Position numbers and translations under genes: made by a program | DNA from: JALYGY01 sp963800975 | GTDB lineage: Bacteria; Actinomycetota; Rubrobacteria; Rubrobacterales; Rubrobacteraceae | NCBI GenBank assembly: GCA_963800975.1 | Contig: CAWDDB010000014.1 | Location: 697,897-761,896, forward strand | Direction: 5' to 3' | DNA length: 64,000 nucleotides | Part shown: one piece after another, positions 47,922 through 56,989 of the stretch | How the letters are laid out: each line of letters opens with the position of its first letter | Numbering within the stretch: the stretch's first letter is position 1 | Notes under the pieces: generated by a model | Database searches by the model: none | Seen by the model: the letters and a program-made list of their open reading frames with translations, nothing else | What the model was told of the DNA's origin: nothing

Positions 47922-50195
47922 TCACAGCAGGCCCAGTCTCTCGAGCTCCCCTTCGAAGTGCCTTCCTACCTCCGAGCCTTTCCTGTAGAAGGCGGCAGGC
48001 TCTCCGATCGGGGCCGGAACCGTCTCGTAGACGCCTTCCCCAACGGAGCCGTAAAGCCTGCCGGACCAGACGTGCACCCAGCGTCCCGCCGGCAGGTAGA
48101 TCCGCACGGTGTCTTCGCCCGGGTCCAGAACGGGCGCCACCATGAGCTCGGATCCAACCATGAACTGGTAGCCCAAGCCGTACACCTCCGGGTCACGCGG
48201 GTAGTGGAGAAAGGGGTGCCTGACCACGGGCAACCCGGTCTCGGCGGCTTCGCGCACCAGCTCCGTCCTGTAAGAACCCCAGGCAGCGTAGACTTTGGCG
48301 AGGCGGGAGAAATGCCGGAGCGTCTCCTCGTCCGAGTAGATCTGGTGGTTCACCCCCGGACGGTTGCCCTCGTGCGTGCGGAAGACGACGGTGAAGGCGG
48401 CGAGCTCGGTCCAGCGCATTAGAAGCTCCTTGGACCGGTGATACTTGAGGATCGGGTTGTCTATGGCGGTGTAGCCGCCGATGTCGGCGTGCTCGAAGGC
48501 GTAACCGGAGAGGCCGCTCGAGAGCAAACCCGTAACGGCGCTTTTTATGCCGTCGTGCTCGTCCCAGCTCACCAGCTGGTCCCCCAACCAGAACAGCGAG
48601 CCCTGTCCGGGGCTCCTCGCGAACCCGGAACGGTTGAAGAAGACGACGTCTCCCTCGCGGCCCGCCTCGCGAATGGCCTCGCGGTTCACCGCGGCCCACT
48701 CCTCGGCGTAGCGGTTGTGGAAGGTGCTCGGGTCCTCGCCGGACGAGAGCCTGGCGTCGTAGGGGAGGCCCTCGCCGAAGTCCGCCATCCAGCCCGACGC
48801 GCCGCTGCCGAGGAGGTGGTCTTTGATCACGTCCTTCATCCACTCCCGGGCCTCAGGGTTGCTGAGGTCCACGAGGCCCGCGGAGAAGTCGGTGGAGCGG
48901 ATCCTGTACGGCTCCCCACCCCTCCTCTCGACCAGGTAGCCCCTCTGCGCCGCTTCGGCGAAGAGGTCGCGGCGGTGGTTCTCCTTGTCTGCCACGTCGT
49001 CCGCGAGGAACGGGCTAACGTAGGTCAGGAGCCGTACGCCCTTCCGTTCCAGATCCTGCCTCAACCCGTCCCACCCGGGGTAGTGGTCCCTGTCCAGCTC
49101 CCAGTTCCACCACAGCTGCGTGCCGAAGCTGGTCTCCCTCTGCCCCACCCAGTCCTGCAGCCAGAGAGCGGCGACGGGCGTCCCGAGGGCCTCCAGCCTC
49201 TCGAATACCCCGCGCACCTTCTGCGTGCCGCCCTGCACGCCGACGATCGCGCCGCCCAGGGCCCAACCCGGCAACGGGCGCATCCTGCCGCAGTACTCGG
49301 TGTATCGCTGTACGAGCTCGGCCGGGGTCTCGCCGGAGAGGATCTGGCCCCCCACGCGCGAGGAGAAGACCTCCACCCGCACCCTGTCCCCCTCGCGCAG
49401 GTCGAAGGACGAGTACTCGTAGTTCTCCAGAAACAGCGAGCGCATCTCGCTGGTGAGGTAATGGGGCACGCTGGCGTAGCTGGTGTAAGGATCGCCGCCC
49501 GCCTCGGCCCGCAAGTTCGCCGCAAGCGTGATGGGCTGCTCCCCCCTTCCTATCCCCCCCTCCTGGATAAAGATGGGCACCTCGTGCCCCTTGAGGTCGA
49601 AGTACGTGTACTGCACCCCGAAGCCAAAAAAGCGCTCCTCTGGCGTGGAGGCGTAGGTCAGGTAGACCCTGTCGTAGGGCTCCCCGACCATGACCTCGAA
49701 CCGCAGGCGACCCTCACCAGCAGGCGAGAAGGCTAGCGTGTAATCCGCGACCTCGCCTTCGCCCAGGAGGCGCCCCGCGACCACGAGCGACCCCTCCCGC
49801 TCCTCGACGCCGTCTATCGTCTGATCCGGGCGCAGCGCGCTTATCCTGTCCTCGACGAAGAAATGACCGCTCGACTGACTTATGGTCTCGTCTCCCCTGG
49901 CGGCGGCCACGAAGCTCTCTCCGGGGAGGCTGCTCCACAGGATGCGGTCGGGCCGCGAGCCGTGCGCAACCCTCAAGACGGCGTCCGAAGCACCGCGGCC
50001 TCCCACCCGCAGCGAGACCACGAACTCGCCCAACGCGTAGGGCCCCAAAGACGCATCCTCTGCCACGTCCGTGAGGGACCCTGAGACGGCGCCAGGGTCG
50101 CGCAGGACCACGTACGCGCCACCCAGGAGAACCGCCCCCACCGCGCCGACCCCGGCGACCCTCAGGAACCTCCGCCGGCTCAGGTTTGTGGACAT
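47922..50195 (-). CDS. Tat-exported glycoside hydrolase family 31, sulfoquinovosidase-like scaffold
   Basis: 757-residue enzyme. MSTNLSRRRFLRVAGVGAVG is a twin-arginine signal, so it folds in the cytosol and acts outside. The GH31 barrel has the nucleophile Asp472 in SGWMADFGEGLPYD and the acid/base Asp539 in WLGDQLVSWDEHDG, plus VVFRTHEGNRPGVNHQ. These and LQDWVGQRETSFGTQLWWNW match E. coli sulfoquinovosidase YihQ. Of YihQ's sulfonate-binding residues Gln288, Trp304 and Tyr508 are kept (Gln347, Trp363, Tyr575), but Arg301 is replaced by Gln360. It may hydrolyse a different alpha-glycoside. An in-frame TTG (50237) lies upstream; ATG 50195 gives the proper signal peptide. It follows nudC by 25 bases. 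Confidence 0.92.
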   Translation of the reverse strand: MSTNLSRRRFLRVAGVGAVGAVLLGGAYVVLRDPGAVSGSLTDVAEDASLGPYALGEFVVSLRVGGRGASDAVLRVAHGSRPDRILWSSLPGESFVAAARGDETISQSSGHFFVEDRISALRPDQTIDGVEEREGSLVVAGRLLGEGEVADYTLAFSPAGEGRLRFEVMVGEPYDRVYLTYASTPEERFFGFGVQYTYFDLKGHEVPIFIQEGGIGRGEQPITLAANLRAEAGGDPYTSYASVPHYLTSEMRSLFLENYEYSSFDLREGDRVRVEVFSSRVGGQILSGETPAELVQRYTEYCGRMRPLPGWALGGAIVGVQGGTQKVRGVFERLEALGTPVAALWLQDWVGQRETSFGTQLWWNWELDRDHYPGWDGLRQDLERKGVRLLTYVSPFLADDVADKENHRRDLFAEAAQRGYLVERRGGEPYRIRSTDFSAGLVDLSNPEAREWMKDVIKDHLLGSGASGWMADFGEGLPYDARLSSGEDPSTFHNRYAEEWAAVNREAIREAGREGDVVFFNRSGFARSPGQGSLFWLGDQLVSWDEHDGIKSAVTGLLSSGLSGYAFEHADIGGYTAIDNPILKYHRSKELLMRWTELAAFTVVFRTHEGNRPGVNHQIYSDEETLRHFSRLAKVYAAWGSYRTELVREAAETGLPVVRHPFLHYPRDPEVYGLGYQFMVGSELMVAPVLDPGEDTVRIYLPAGRWVHVWSGRLYGSVGEGVYETVPAPIGEPAAFYRKGSEVGRHFEGELERLGLL

Positions 50196-50220
50196 CTCTG
50201 GTGGGACCTTCGGTGTTTCC

Positions 50221-50997
50221 CTACGAATCTCGCGCAAAGGCGTCGATCATGGCGCGCGCGATGCTGACCCGCGGCGGGATAGGCGGAAAGTCGTCGGCCT
50301 CGTACCAGCCGGCGTCCTCGATCTCGGTCGGGTCGATCCTGAGCTCCCCTCCCGCGTACTCGGTAATGAAGCCGATCATCAGCGAGTTCGGGAAGGGCCA
50401 GGGCTGGCTCCCGAAGTACCTCAAGTTGGTCACCTCGAACCCGACCTCCTCCCTTACCTCCCGCGTTATGGCTTCCTCGATGGACTCGCCCGCCTCGACG
50501 AAGCCGGCGAGCACGCTGTACATACCCCGCGGGAACCCGGGCGAGCGGGCGAGCAGGACCCTGGGCCCATCGCGCACGAGGACGATGATCGCAGGGCTCA
50601 GGCGGGGGTAGTGGAGCATGCCGCACCGAGTGCACCTCTTGGCCAGCTCTCCCGATACGGGCTCGGTCTTGCCGCCGCAGCGCCCGCAGAACCGGTGCGT
50701 CGCGTTCCACCCGACGATCTGCTTCGCCCGGCCCGCCATCCTGAAGAACTCCTCGCTCGTTCCCGAGAACAGGCTCCTCAGGTCGCGGAACTCCATCCCC
50801 TCCGGCGGCTCGACCTCTTCCTCTACCTCCACCGCCCAGCATACGCTCTTGCCGAGTACCCCGATCCTGCGCCTGAACAGGATGCCGTCCGCGTACGGGA
50901 GATCCGCGATCGGCGCGGCGGGGTCTCCATCGGCACGGACGAGCAGCGACTCACCCCGAAAGACGAACCATGAGGCCTCCTGCGGCGCGAGCGCCAA
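50221..50997 (-). CDS. nudC: NAD+ diphosphatase (NADH pyrophosphatase)
   Basis: 258-residue Nudix hydrolase that splits NAD(H) to NMN(H) and AMP and can remove NAD caps from RNA. The zinc ribbon is HRFCGRCGGKTEPVSGELAK, continuing to CTRCG. The Nudix box GFVEAGESIEEAITREVREE continues to V-G, and the NudC-specific SQPWPFPNSLM follows. The TTG at 50997 starts 6 bases after the stop of the lactate-dehydrogenase-like gene, so the order is one transcript: oxidase-nudC-GH31. Confidence 0.97.
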   Translation of the reverse strand: MALAPQEASWFVFRGESLLVRADGDPAAPIADLPYADGILFRRRIGVLGKSVCWAVEVEEEVEPPEGMEFRDLRSLFSGTSEEFFRMAGRAKQIVGWNATHRFCGRCGGKTEPVSGELAKRCTRCGMLHYPRLSPAIIVLVRDGPRVLLARSPGFPRGMYSVLAGFVEAGESIEEAITREVREEVGFEVTNLRYFGSQPWPFPNSLMIGFITEYAGGELRIDPTEIEDAGWYEADDFPPIPPRVSIARAMIDAFARDS

Positions 50998-51003
50998 CGG
51001 CCT

Positions 51004-53871
51004 TCAGGCCGGGTCGGCGAGCAGCGCCGCCAGGTACTCGGCCGGGTGGAGGGCGCGGCGGCCTGTGCCGTCCAGGATCTGCTCCCGGCAGGACGTACCG
51101 GGCGCCACGACGACACGCTCCTCCGCCCCACGCACCGCCGGAAAAAGCCGCCTCTCTCCCATCTTCATGGAGACGTCGTAGTGCTTTTTCTCGTACCCGA
51201 AGAGCCCGGCCATCCCGCAGCAGCCGGAATCGACGACCTCGACGTCGGGGCCGGAGGCCAGCGCGAGGGCATTCTCCGTCGGACCGATTCCGACGAGCGC
51301 CTTCTGGTGGCAGTGCCCGTGCAGGAGCACCGGTGACCCCTCGCGCATGGGAAGGTCCGCGGCGATCTCCAGGAGGGCCTCCTCGAACAGGCGGGCCGCC
51401 CCGACGATCTCGTCCACGCGCTCGTCGTCCGGAAGCAGCTTCTTGTAGTCGTCCCGGATGGTCAGGATGCAGCTCGGCTCAAGCCCCACAACAGGGAGGC
51501 CGCGCTGGACGAGGGGGTAGAGTAGGTCCACGTTGCGCTGCGCGTTCTCGCGAGCCTCGTCCACCAGGCCCTCCGAGAGCATCGGCCTGCCGCAACAGAC
51601 GACCTCGGGTAGGAGCACCCTGGCCCCGGCGGCCGCGAACAGGCGTACGGCCCCTTCGCCTATCTCCGGGCGCTGGTACTCGTTCCAGGTGTCGTTGAAG
51701 AGCGCGACCTCGGCCGGCCCTCCGCCCTGTGGCAGCGAGGGGAAGCGACTGGAGAAGGTCTCCCTGGAAACCCTTGGCAGGGAGCGGCGCCGGTCTATCC
51801 CGCCCAGGGCCGCCACCCTGCGAGCCAGGCCGGTGCCCGCGACGGCGTTGTAGAGCGCGGGGAACCGCGAGGCGAGGGCGAGCTGGCGGCGGACGCGTCC
51901 GGCGGCCTTCTGGCGAAAGCCGAATCCGTTGGCCTTGCCCATCTGGGAGAGGACCTCGGTCTTCATGCTCGCCACGTCGACCTGGGAGGGGCACTCGGTC
52001 TTGCAGGCCTTGCACCCGACGCAGAGGTCCATGACCTCCCTCATGCGCTCGCCCGTCAGCTCCTCGGGCGGCAGGGTGCCGTCCAGCACGGAGCGGAGCA
52101 TGTTGGCGCGGGCGCGCGTCGTGTCCTGCTCGTCCAGGGTCACCATGTACGATGGGCACATCGTGCCGCCGGTCTTCTTGCGGCAGATACCCGAGCCGTT
52201 GCACAGCTCGACGGCCCGGGCGAAGTCTCCCTGCCCCGAGAAGTCGAGGCTGGTCTGTACCGGGAGCCGCCGGTGGCCGGGGCCGATGCGCAGCTGGTGG
52301 TCCATGGGTTTGGAGCCCACGATCACGTCCGGGTTCAACAGGCCAAGCGGGTCGAAGAGGTCCTTCACCTCGCGGAAGGCCTCTATCAGCCGCGGTCCGT
52401 ACATGCGGTCGAGGAACTCGGTGCGAGAGAGCCCGTCGCCGTGCTCGCCGGAGATAGAGCCGCCGTACTGGGCTACCAGGTCCGCTACCTCCTCGGCGAT
52501 TCCTCTCATCCGCTCGACGCCCTTGGGGTCGGAGGTGTCGAGGGCGGGACGGACGTGGAGGGTTCCGACGCTCGCGTGGCCGTAGAAGCAGGCCCAGGTG
52601 CCGTGCTCTTCCACGATCTCCTCGAAGCGTTCCACGAACCCCTCGAGTCGCTCCGGCGGCACGGCGGCGTCCTCCACGAAGGCGACCGGCTTCTCCTTCT
52701 CCGTGGTCCCGAGCAGCAGCGGCAGGATGGACTTGCGGAGCGCCACCGTCTGGGCCATCTCCTCCGCGGTGCGAAGCGGGACGGCGGCCAGGGCTTCGAC
52801 CTCACGCCTCAGGTCCTCCAGGCCCGCGAACCTCTCGTCCAGTTCAGCTTTGGTTCCGCTCCACTCGACCAGCAGCACGGCCTTCGGCTCGCCGCGCACG
52901 AAGCGGGTGGAGCCGGCGTACGCCGCGGAGGCCCTCGCCCGGCCTATGGCCACGTCGTCGAGCAACTCGACGGCCGAGGGGTCCATCTGAAGGAACCTGA
53001 CCGTGGCCCGCGCCGCGGCAGAAAGGGAGGCGAACTCGAAGGACGCCAGCGCGCGCGACGGGGGAAGCTCCCTCAGGCGAAACTCGGCCCTCGTAACGAC
53101 GGCCAGCGTACCCTCCGAGCCGCACACCAGCCGCGTGAGATCCAGCTCGTCGGGGTCGATCAGGGCGTCCAGGCCGTAGCCGGAGACCCGGCGGACGAGC
53201 CTCGGGTAGCGGCGCTTTATCTCGGCCGCGTGGCGCTCCCCGATCTCGAGCGCCCCACGCAGGAGCCGGGCCTCGGCGTCGGCGTCGTCAGCCCTGCCGC
53301 AGGCCTCGTCCCGGCCAAGGGACCTAAGCTCTACGACCTCGCCGTCCGAAAGCACGCAGCGGAGGGAGAGGATCTGGTCCGCCGTCGTCCCGTAGACGAG
53401 CGAGCGCATCCCGGCGGAGTTGTTGCCGACCATGCCCCCCAGGGTGGCGACGTCCGAGGTAGACGTGTCCGCCCCGAAAACGAGGCCGTGCGGCTCGACG
53501 AGCGCGTTGAGCTCGCCCTGTATCGCCCCAGGCTCGACCGTGCAGCGCCTGTTCTCCGGGTCCACCTCGATCACGCGCTGCATCCCGGAGAGGTCGAGGG
53601 CGAGGCCGGGGGCGGTCGCCTGTCCGGCAAGCGAGGTGCCGGTGCCGCGCGGCGTGACGGGCAGCCCCAGCTCGCGCGCGGCGGCGAGGGCCAGCTTCAC
53701 GTCCTCCTCGGAGCGGGCGACGACGACGCCGACGGGCCTGCGAAGGTAGATCGAGGCGTCGGTCGACCACAGGGATCGGGAGGCCTCGTCGGTGCGCAGG
53801 TAGCCTTCCAGATGCCCGTCCAGGGCATCGTGCAGCCCTTTTTCGAGTGCGTCCGAGCTCCTCCCCGCCAT
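51004..53871 (-). CDS. FAD-linked oxidase/iron-sulfur fusion, D-lactate dehydrogenase-like
   Basis: 955 residues fusing a GlcD-type FAD domain to a GlpC-type iron-sulfur/CCG domain. FAD site: PVTPRGTGTSLAGQATAPGL and ATLGGMVGNNSAGMRSLVYG. The metal-binding cap includes YGGSISGEHGDGLSRTEFLD. Iron-sulfur ligands are C-x-x-x-G-x-C in CNGSGICRKKTGGTMCPSY and CVGCKACKTECPSQVDVASM. Two CCG cysteine-rich repeats follow (VVCCGRPMLSEGLVDEAREN and VEVVDSGCCGMAGLFGYEKK). Oxidises D-lactate or a related 2-hydroxy acid with electrons passed to the membrane pool. ATG at 53871. Same transcript as nudC. Confidence 0.94.
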   Translation of the reverse strand: MAGRSSDALEKGLHDALDGHLEGYLRTDEASRSLWSTDASIYLRRPVGVVVARSEEDVKLALAAARELGLPVTPRGTGTSLAGQATAPGLALDLSGMQRVIEVDPENRRCTVEPGAIQGELNALVEPHGLVFGADTSTSDVATLGGMVGNNSAGMRSLVYGTTADQILSLRCVLSDGEVVELRSLGRDEACGRADDADAEARLLRGALEIGERHAAEIKRRYPRLVRRVSGYGLDALIDPDELDLTRLVCGSEGTLAVVTRAEFRLRELPPSRALASFEFASLSAAARATVRFLQMDPSAVELLDDVAIGRARASAAYAGSTRFVRGEPKAVLLVEWSGTKAELDERFAGLEDLRREVEALAAVPLRTAEEMAQTVALRKSILPLLLGTTEKEKPVAFVEDAAVPPERLEGFVERFEEIVEEHGTWACFYGHASVGTLHVRPALDTSDPKGVERMRGIAEEVADLVAQYGGSISGEHGDGLSRTEFLDRMYGPRLIEAFREVKDLFDPLGLLNPDVIVGSKPMDHQLRIGPGHRRLPVQTSLDFSGQGDFARAVELCNGSGICRKKTGGTMCPSYMVTLDEQDTTRARANMLRSVLDGTLPPEELTGERMREVMDLCVGCKACKTECPSQVDVASMKTEVLSQMGKANGFGFRQKAAGRVRRQLALASRFPALYNAVAGTGLARRVAALGGIDRRRSLPRVSRETFSSRFPSLPQGGGPAEVALFNDTWNEYQRPEIGEGAVRLFAAAGARVLLPEVVCCGRPMLSEGLVDEARENAQRNVDLLYPLVQRGLPVVGLEPSCILTIRDDYKKLLPDDERVDEIVGAARLFEEALLEIAADLPMREGSPVLLHGHCHQKALVGIGPTENALALASGPDVEVVDSGCCGMAGLFGYEKKHYDVSMKMGERRLFPAVRGAEERVVVAPGTSCREQILDGTGRRALHPAEYLAALLADPA

Positions 53872-53969
53872 GCGCGAAGTATAGTCCCCAGTCTTGCGCC
53901 CAGCCAGGGGTACAATCCCGGGGACGACCGAGAAGGAGTCTGCGCCTGGGAGGCAACGGGGTCAGGGTC

Positions 53970-54767
53970 ATGAGCTTCAACGTGCGGGGCTCCTACCGCG
54001 ACTCCGGCACGCCCAACGCCTGGCCCGAGCGGGCCGCCCTGAACGTCGAGACCATCCGGCGCTTCGCCCCCGACGTGATCGGCTTCCAGGAGCTGCAGAG
54101 CGGCAACCTCGCGACGTACGCGGAGACGCTTCCCGGCTACTCCCACGTCCTTGGACCGGAATACGGGAACGCGTCGCGTCCCAGCTGGAACGCCATCTTC
54201 TTCGACCCGGAACGCCTCCGCCCGATCGACTCGGGCGGCTTCTGGCTGAGCGAGACGCCGCACCGGCGCTCCTCGAGCTGGGACTCCAGGGTAGTACGCT
54301 CGGCCACCTGGGCGTTACTCGAGCTCGGCGACCTGACCTTCCTGCTCCTGAACACGCACCTCGACCACGTGAGCAACAGCGCCCGCGTCGAGGGCGGGCG
54401 CCTGATCCTGCGCAGGGTCGCGAACCTGCTGGCGCGTCACGTGGTCCAGATACCCGTGATCCTCACCGGAGACTTCAACTGCCGACCGGGAAGCCCCACG
54501 TACCTTGCTTTCCTGGATGCCGGCTTCGAAGACACCTACCTCGCCGCGCAGGAGCGCGAAGGTGCCCATACCTTCCACCGCTTCGAGGGGGCTGGCTACC
54601 GGGACGCGCGCCCGCGCCTCGGGCCTCGACGGATAGACTGGATCCTGCTGAGGGACCCCCGCGGACGCCTCCGCCCGGAGGGACACCGGATCGTGCGGGA
54701 TCACGCCGGGGAAACCTACCCGAGCGACCACTACCCCGTGCTCACCGACCTCGCGCCCGGTTACTGA
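53970..54767 (+). CDS. endonuclease/exonuclease/phosphatase (EEP) fold hydrolase
   Basis: About 265 residues from the first ATG. MSFNVRGSYRDSGTPNAWPE, PDVIGFQELQSGNLATYAET (metal Glu), LLLNTHLDHVSNSARVEGGR, VILTGDFNCRPGSPTYLAFL and DHYPVLTDL show a DNase I-like metallo-phosphoesterase. RRIDWILLRDPR carries the conserved Asp. The first strand normally starts 2-4 residues earlier, and an AAGGAG at 53933-53938 points to a non-ATG start such as CTG 53946 (adding residues ending N-G-V-R-V). No signal peptide. Divergent from the lactate-dehydrogenase-like gene; ends at a bidirectional hairpin. Confidence 0.9.
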   Translation: MSFNVRGSYRDSGTPNAWPERAALNVETIRRFAPDVIGFQELQSGNLATYAETLPGYSHVLGPEYGNASRPSWNAIFFDPERLRPIDSGGFWLSETPHRRSSSWDSRVVRSATWALLELGDLTFLLLNTHLDHVSNSARVEGGRLILRRVANLLARHVVQIPVILTGDFNCRPGSPTYLAFLDAGFEDTYLAAQEREGAHTFHRFEGAGYRDARPRLGPRRIDWILLRDPRGRLRPEGHRIVRDHAGETYPSDHYPVLTDLAPGY

Positions 54768-54798
54768 GAAGACCTTACCTCGCGTACCTCTGCGCACG

Positions 54799-54829
54799 AA
54801 AAAAGGGGAGCCCCGCAATGGGACTCCCC
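54799..54829 (-). terminator. terminator for the sigma factor and EEP genes
   Basis: GGGGAGCCCC (54805-54814) pairs with GGGACTCCCC (54820-54829) with one C-A mismatch; read on the minus strand it is followed by six T (54804-54799). It lies between convergent genes. Confidence 0.85.
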
Positions 54830-54854
54830 TCTATTTACAAAGGATCCGAGTGGC

Positions 54855-55730
54855 TCAGGCGGCGTCGCTGAAGGCGGCCCCGAACTCACCCCTGGCCAGC
54901 ATGCGCTCGGCCTCGCGCTGCAGCTGCCTCACCCGCTCGCGCGAGATGTCCAGCTCTTCGCTCAGCTGCGCGAGCGTCGCGACGTCGCGGTCGCCGAGGC
55001 CGTAGCGGCGCACCAGTACGTACTGGTGGCGCTCCGGCAACCGCTCGATGGCCTGCCCGAGCCCGGCGGTCTCCATCTCGCGCATCACCTCGCCCGGCGT
55101 GTCCGAGGCACGCTCGTCCTCGATCAGGTCGCCCAGCTCCGAAGAGCCCTCGTCCGAGCTCAGGGGCTGGTGCAAACTGCCAGCGTCGGGCATGGCGCTC
55201 TTTACGTCGCGCACCTGCTCGACCGTCCACTCGAGCTCCTCCGCGACCTCTTCGTCGGTCGCGTCGCGCCCGAACCCGACCGAGAGCTCGTTGTAGGCGC
55301 GGGCCATCTTGCGCATCTTGTCGCCCATGTGGACGGGGACGCGGATGGTGCGTCCCTTGTCCGCGACAGCCCGCTGCACCGCCTGACGGATCCACCACGT
55401 CGCGTAGGTGGAGAACCTAAAGCCCCGCTCGGGGTCGAACTTCTCCACGGCCTTCATGAGGCCTATGTTGCCCTCCTGGATGAGGTCCTCGAAGGGGAGC
55501 CCGTAGCCCCTGTACTTCTTGGCCACGCTGACCACGAGACGGAGGTTCTTCTCGATGAGGCGCTGGCGGGCCCTCTTGTCCCCGGCCTTGGCGCGCTCGG
55601 AGAGCTCTATCTCCTCGGCGTGCGTTAGCAGCGAGCCCTTGTCTATCCGCGCGAAGTAGCCGGGGATAAGATCGGGGGTCTCGGATCCCCGCTCCTGCCG
55701 GCGACTGATAGTGGTATCCATAACGTCCAT
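54855..55730 (-). CDS. RNA polymerase sigma factor, group 2/SigA-like
   Basis: 291 residues with regions 1.2 to 4.2. LIPGYFARIDKGSLLTHAEE starts region 1.2; region 2 is NLRLVVSVAKKYRGYGLPFE, DLIQEGNIGLMKAVEKFDPE and RFSTYATWWIRQAVQRAVAD; region 3 includes VPVHMGDKMRKMARAYNELS; region 4 ends LSEELDISRERVRQLQREAE. It lacks the long acidic N-terminal domain of the main sigma, indicating an alternative primary-like factor. Start ATG 55730 behind GGAGGAGAGG. It closely resembles the frameshifted factor at 10144, which aligns with it through all regions. Transcribed from a strong promoter with a leader of about 180 bases. Confidence 0.95.
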   Translation of the reverse strand: MDVMDTTISRRQERGSETPDLIPGYFARIDKGSLLTHAEEIELSERAKAGDKRARQRLIEKNLRLVVSVAKKYRGYGLPFEDLIQEGNIGLMKAVEKFDPERGFRFSTYATWWIRQAVQRAVADKGRTIRVPVHMGDKMRKMARAYNELSVGFGRDATDEEVAEELEWTVEQVRDVKSAMPDAGSLHQPLSSDEGSSELGDLIEDERASDTPGEVMREMETAGLGQAIERLPERHQYVLVRRYGLGDRDVATLAQLSEELDISRERVRQLQREAERMLARGEFGAAFSDAA

Positions 55731-56194
55731 AAAAGCCTCTCCTCCATCTGTGAGATCAACCGCTCCCCGCTTGCGATCCCCAAGCCAACGCCGACCCCCA
55801 GAGGATAACCGTCCCACAGAGACCGCTGCTGGCTCACGAGGGTACGACCCGGATTGTCACCGCTGGATAGGAAACGAGCGGAGAAGCCCGCCGTTTGTAG
55901 TATCCTTACAAGCGTATATTTTACACGTTTGGCGGCGTTTGTCAAGTGCATTGGGGGGCCTACAAAGACGGCGCCCGACCGCTCCTTTCCCAGGAATACC
56001 CTGCGGTGGGCGCCGATCAACGGGCGACGTTCCCCACGCCGCGCCGGCTGTTGCTTCTGACGCCGCATCCTCCCATCCCCAATGCGGCGTCGCGTTGCGC
56101 ATGTTACCAGCGGCGGAGCGGGGGTGCTCTAGGCTTTTTGTCCCAGGATACGCCGCGCCAAGGCTCGACCGTCTCGGGGTATAGTTACGCGGAT
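55731..56194. other. leader and intergenic region of the sigma gene
   Basis: No gene supported. The first ~180 bases are the untranslated leader of the sigma mRNA; beyond it lies the promoter at 55918-55945, in a markedly A+T-richer pocket (55890-55945), then about 230 bases to the small membrane protein with a TATAGT at 56180-56185. The leader is long enough for structure-based regulation, but no known riboswitch fold is recognisable. Confidence 0.5.
55918..55945 (-). promoter_or_regulatory. strong promoter of the sigma factor gene
   Basis: Minus strand TTGACA (55945-55940), 16-base spacer, TAAAAT (55923-55918). The best match to the consensus in the window, compatible with constitutive expression by the main sigma. 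Confidence 0.8.
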
Positions 56195-56503
56195 GTGCGG
56201 AGTCGTGGCAGAGGTAGAAGCGAGAATGGGGCGTTGAGGTCGGGGTGCCTCAGCCTCCTTGGCGTGCTGCTCACGGCGTTGCTGGCGACCACGCTCGTCG
56301 TCGTGGGGCTGTTTCTTCTGTTCTCGTTCGCCGCCCTCTCTTTCGAGTCGCCGGCGAGGGTGGAGGTCGTCCTTACCCTGCTGGCGGCGCTTGCCGCCGT
56401 CTACCTCTTCGCCAGGGTCGGCATGAGCGTCTGGCGCGACCTGCGGCAGCGCACGCCCTCGGGATCGGAGGGCACCGGGAATCGGGGTTCTGCGGACGAC
56501 TGA
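56195..56503 (+). CDS. small membrane protein with two helices (about 102 aa)
   Basis: Starts at GTG 56195 or TTG 56234. Two hydrophobic helices: SLLGVLLTALLATTLVVVGL with LFLLFSFAAL, and VEVVLTLLAALAAVYLFARV. The C-terminal tail is short, basic then Gly/Ser/Asp-rich. TATAGT at 56180-56185 would start transcription close to the upstream codon and favours the TTG. No family recognised. Confidence 0.55.
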   Translation: MRSRGRGRSENGALRSGCLSLLGVLLTALLATTLVVVGLFLLFSFAALSFESPARVEVVLTLLAALAAVYLFARVGMSVWRDLRQRTPSGSEGTGNRGSADD

Positions 56504-56569
56504 GAAGGGCGGACGGGCACCCCACGCGTCCATTCGCCACGGGAACAGCGTGTCGCCCCGCCGGGGCTT

Positions 56570-56989
56570 CTACGAGAGCGAGTTCCGGTCGTCGCGTGGC
56601 ACCGCCGCGCGCACGTTCACCACGACGAGGCCAACGTCACCAGGGGCTTCGAGCACGTTCTGCACGCAGGTGTCCATAAGCCGCCAGGAGCCCGAGACAT
56701 CCCGGAAGCGCAGCTCGGCGCTCAGGGATATACCTGGGCTAAGTACAACCTCGGAGATCATCGCCTCGGCCACGGGCAGGTCGTCCTCGTGAACCAGGCT
56801 CAGGGCGTCGCTCCAGAAGACCTCGCTCGGGGGGTGCCCGAGGAAGCCGTCGCCGAAGCGATTCAGATGGCGCACCCCGTCGGCCGCCAGGACGAAAACG
56901 ACGCCCGGCGTGACGCCGGGGTGCGAGGCGCTCTCCCCGGAGGCGTCGAGCGGGCCCCGCAGCTGATCTGTCAGGCGCTCGCCGCTCAT
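56570..56989 (-). CDS. PAS domain protein (139 aa)
   Basis: A stand-alone PAS sensor. GVVFVLAADGVRHLNRFGDG, SEVFWSDALSLVHEDDLPVA, LSPGISLSAELRFRDVSGSW and the closing VGLVVVNVRAAVPRDD follow the PAS fold (strand-helix-helix-strands). It has no output domain. Its ATG overlaps the PadR stop by four bases, so the two are made together; the simplest model is that it gates PadR or another partner by protein contact. Confidence 0.75.
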   Translation of the reverse strand: MSGERLTDQLRGPLDASGESASHPGVTPGVVFVLAADGVRHLNRFGDGFLGHPPSEVFWSDALSLVHEDDLPVAEAMISEVVLSPGISLSAELRFRDVSGSWRLMDTCVQNVLEAPGDVGLVVVNVRAAVPRDDRNSLS

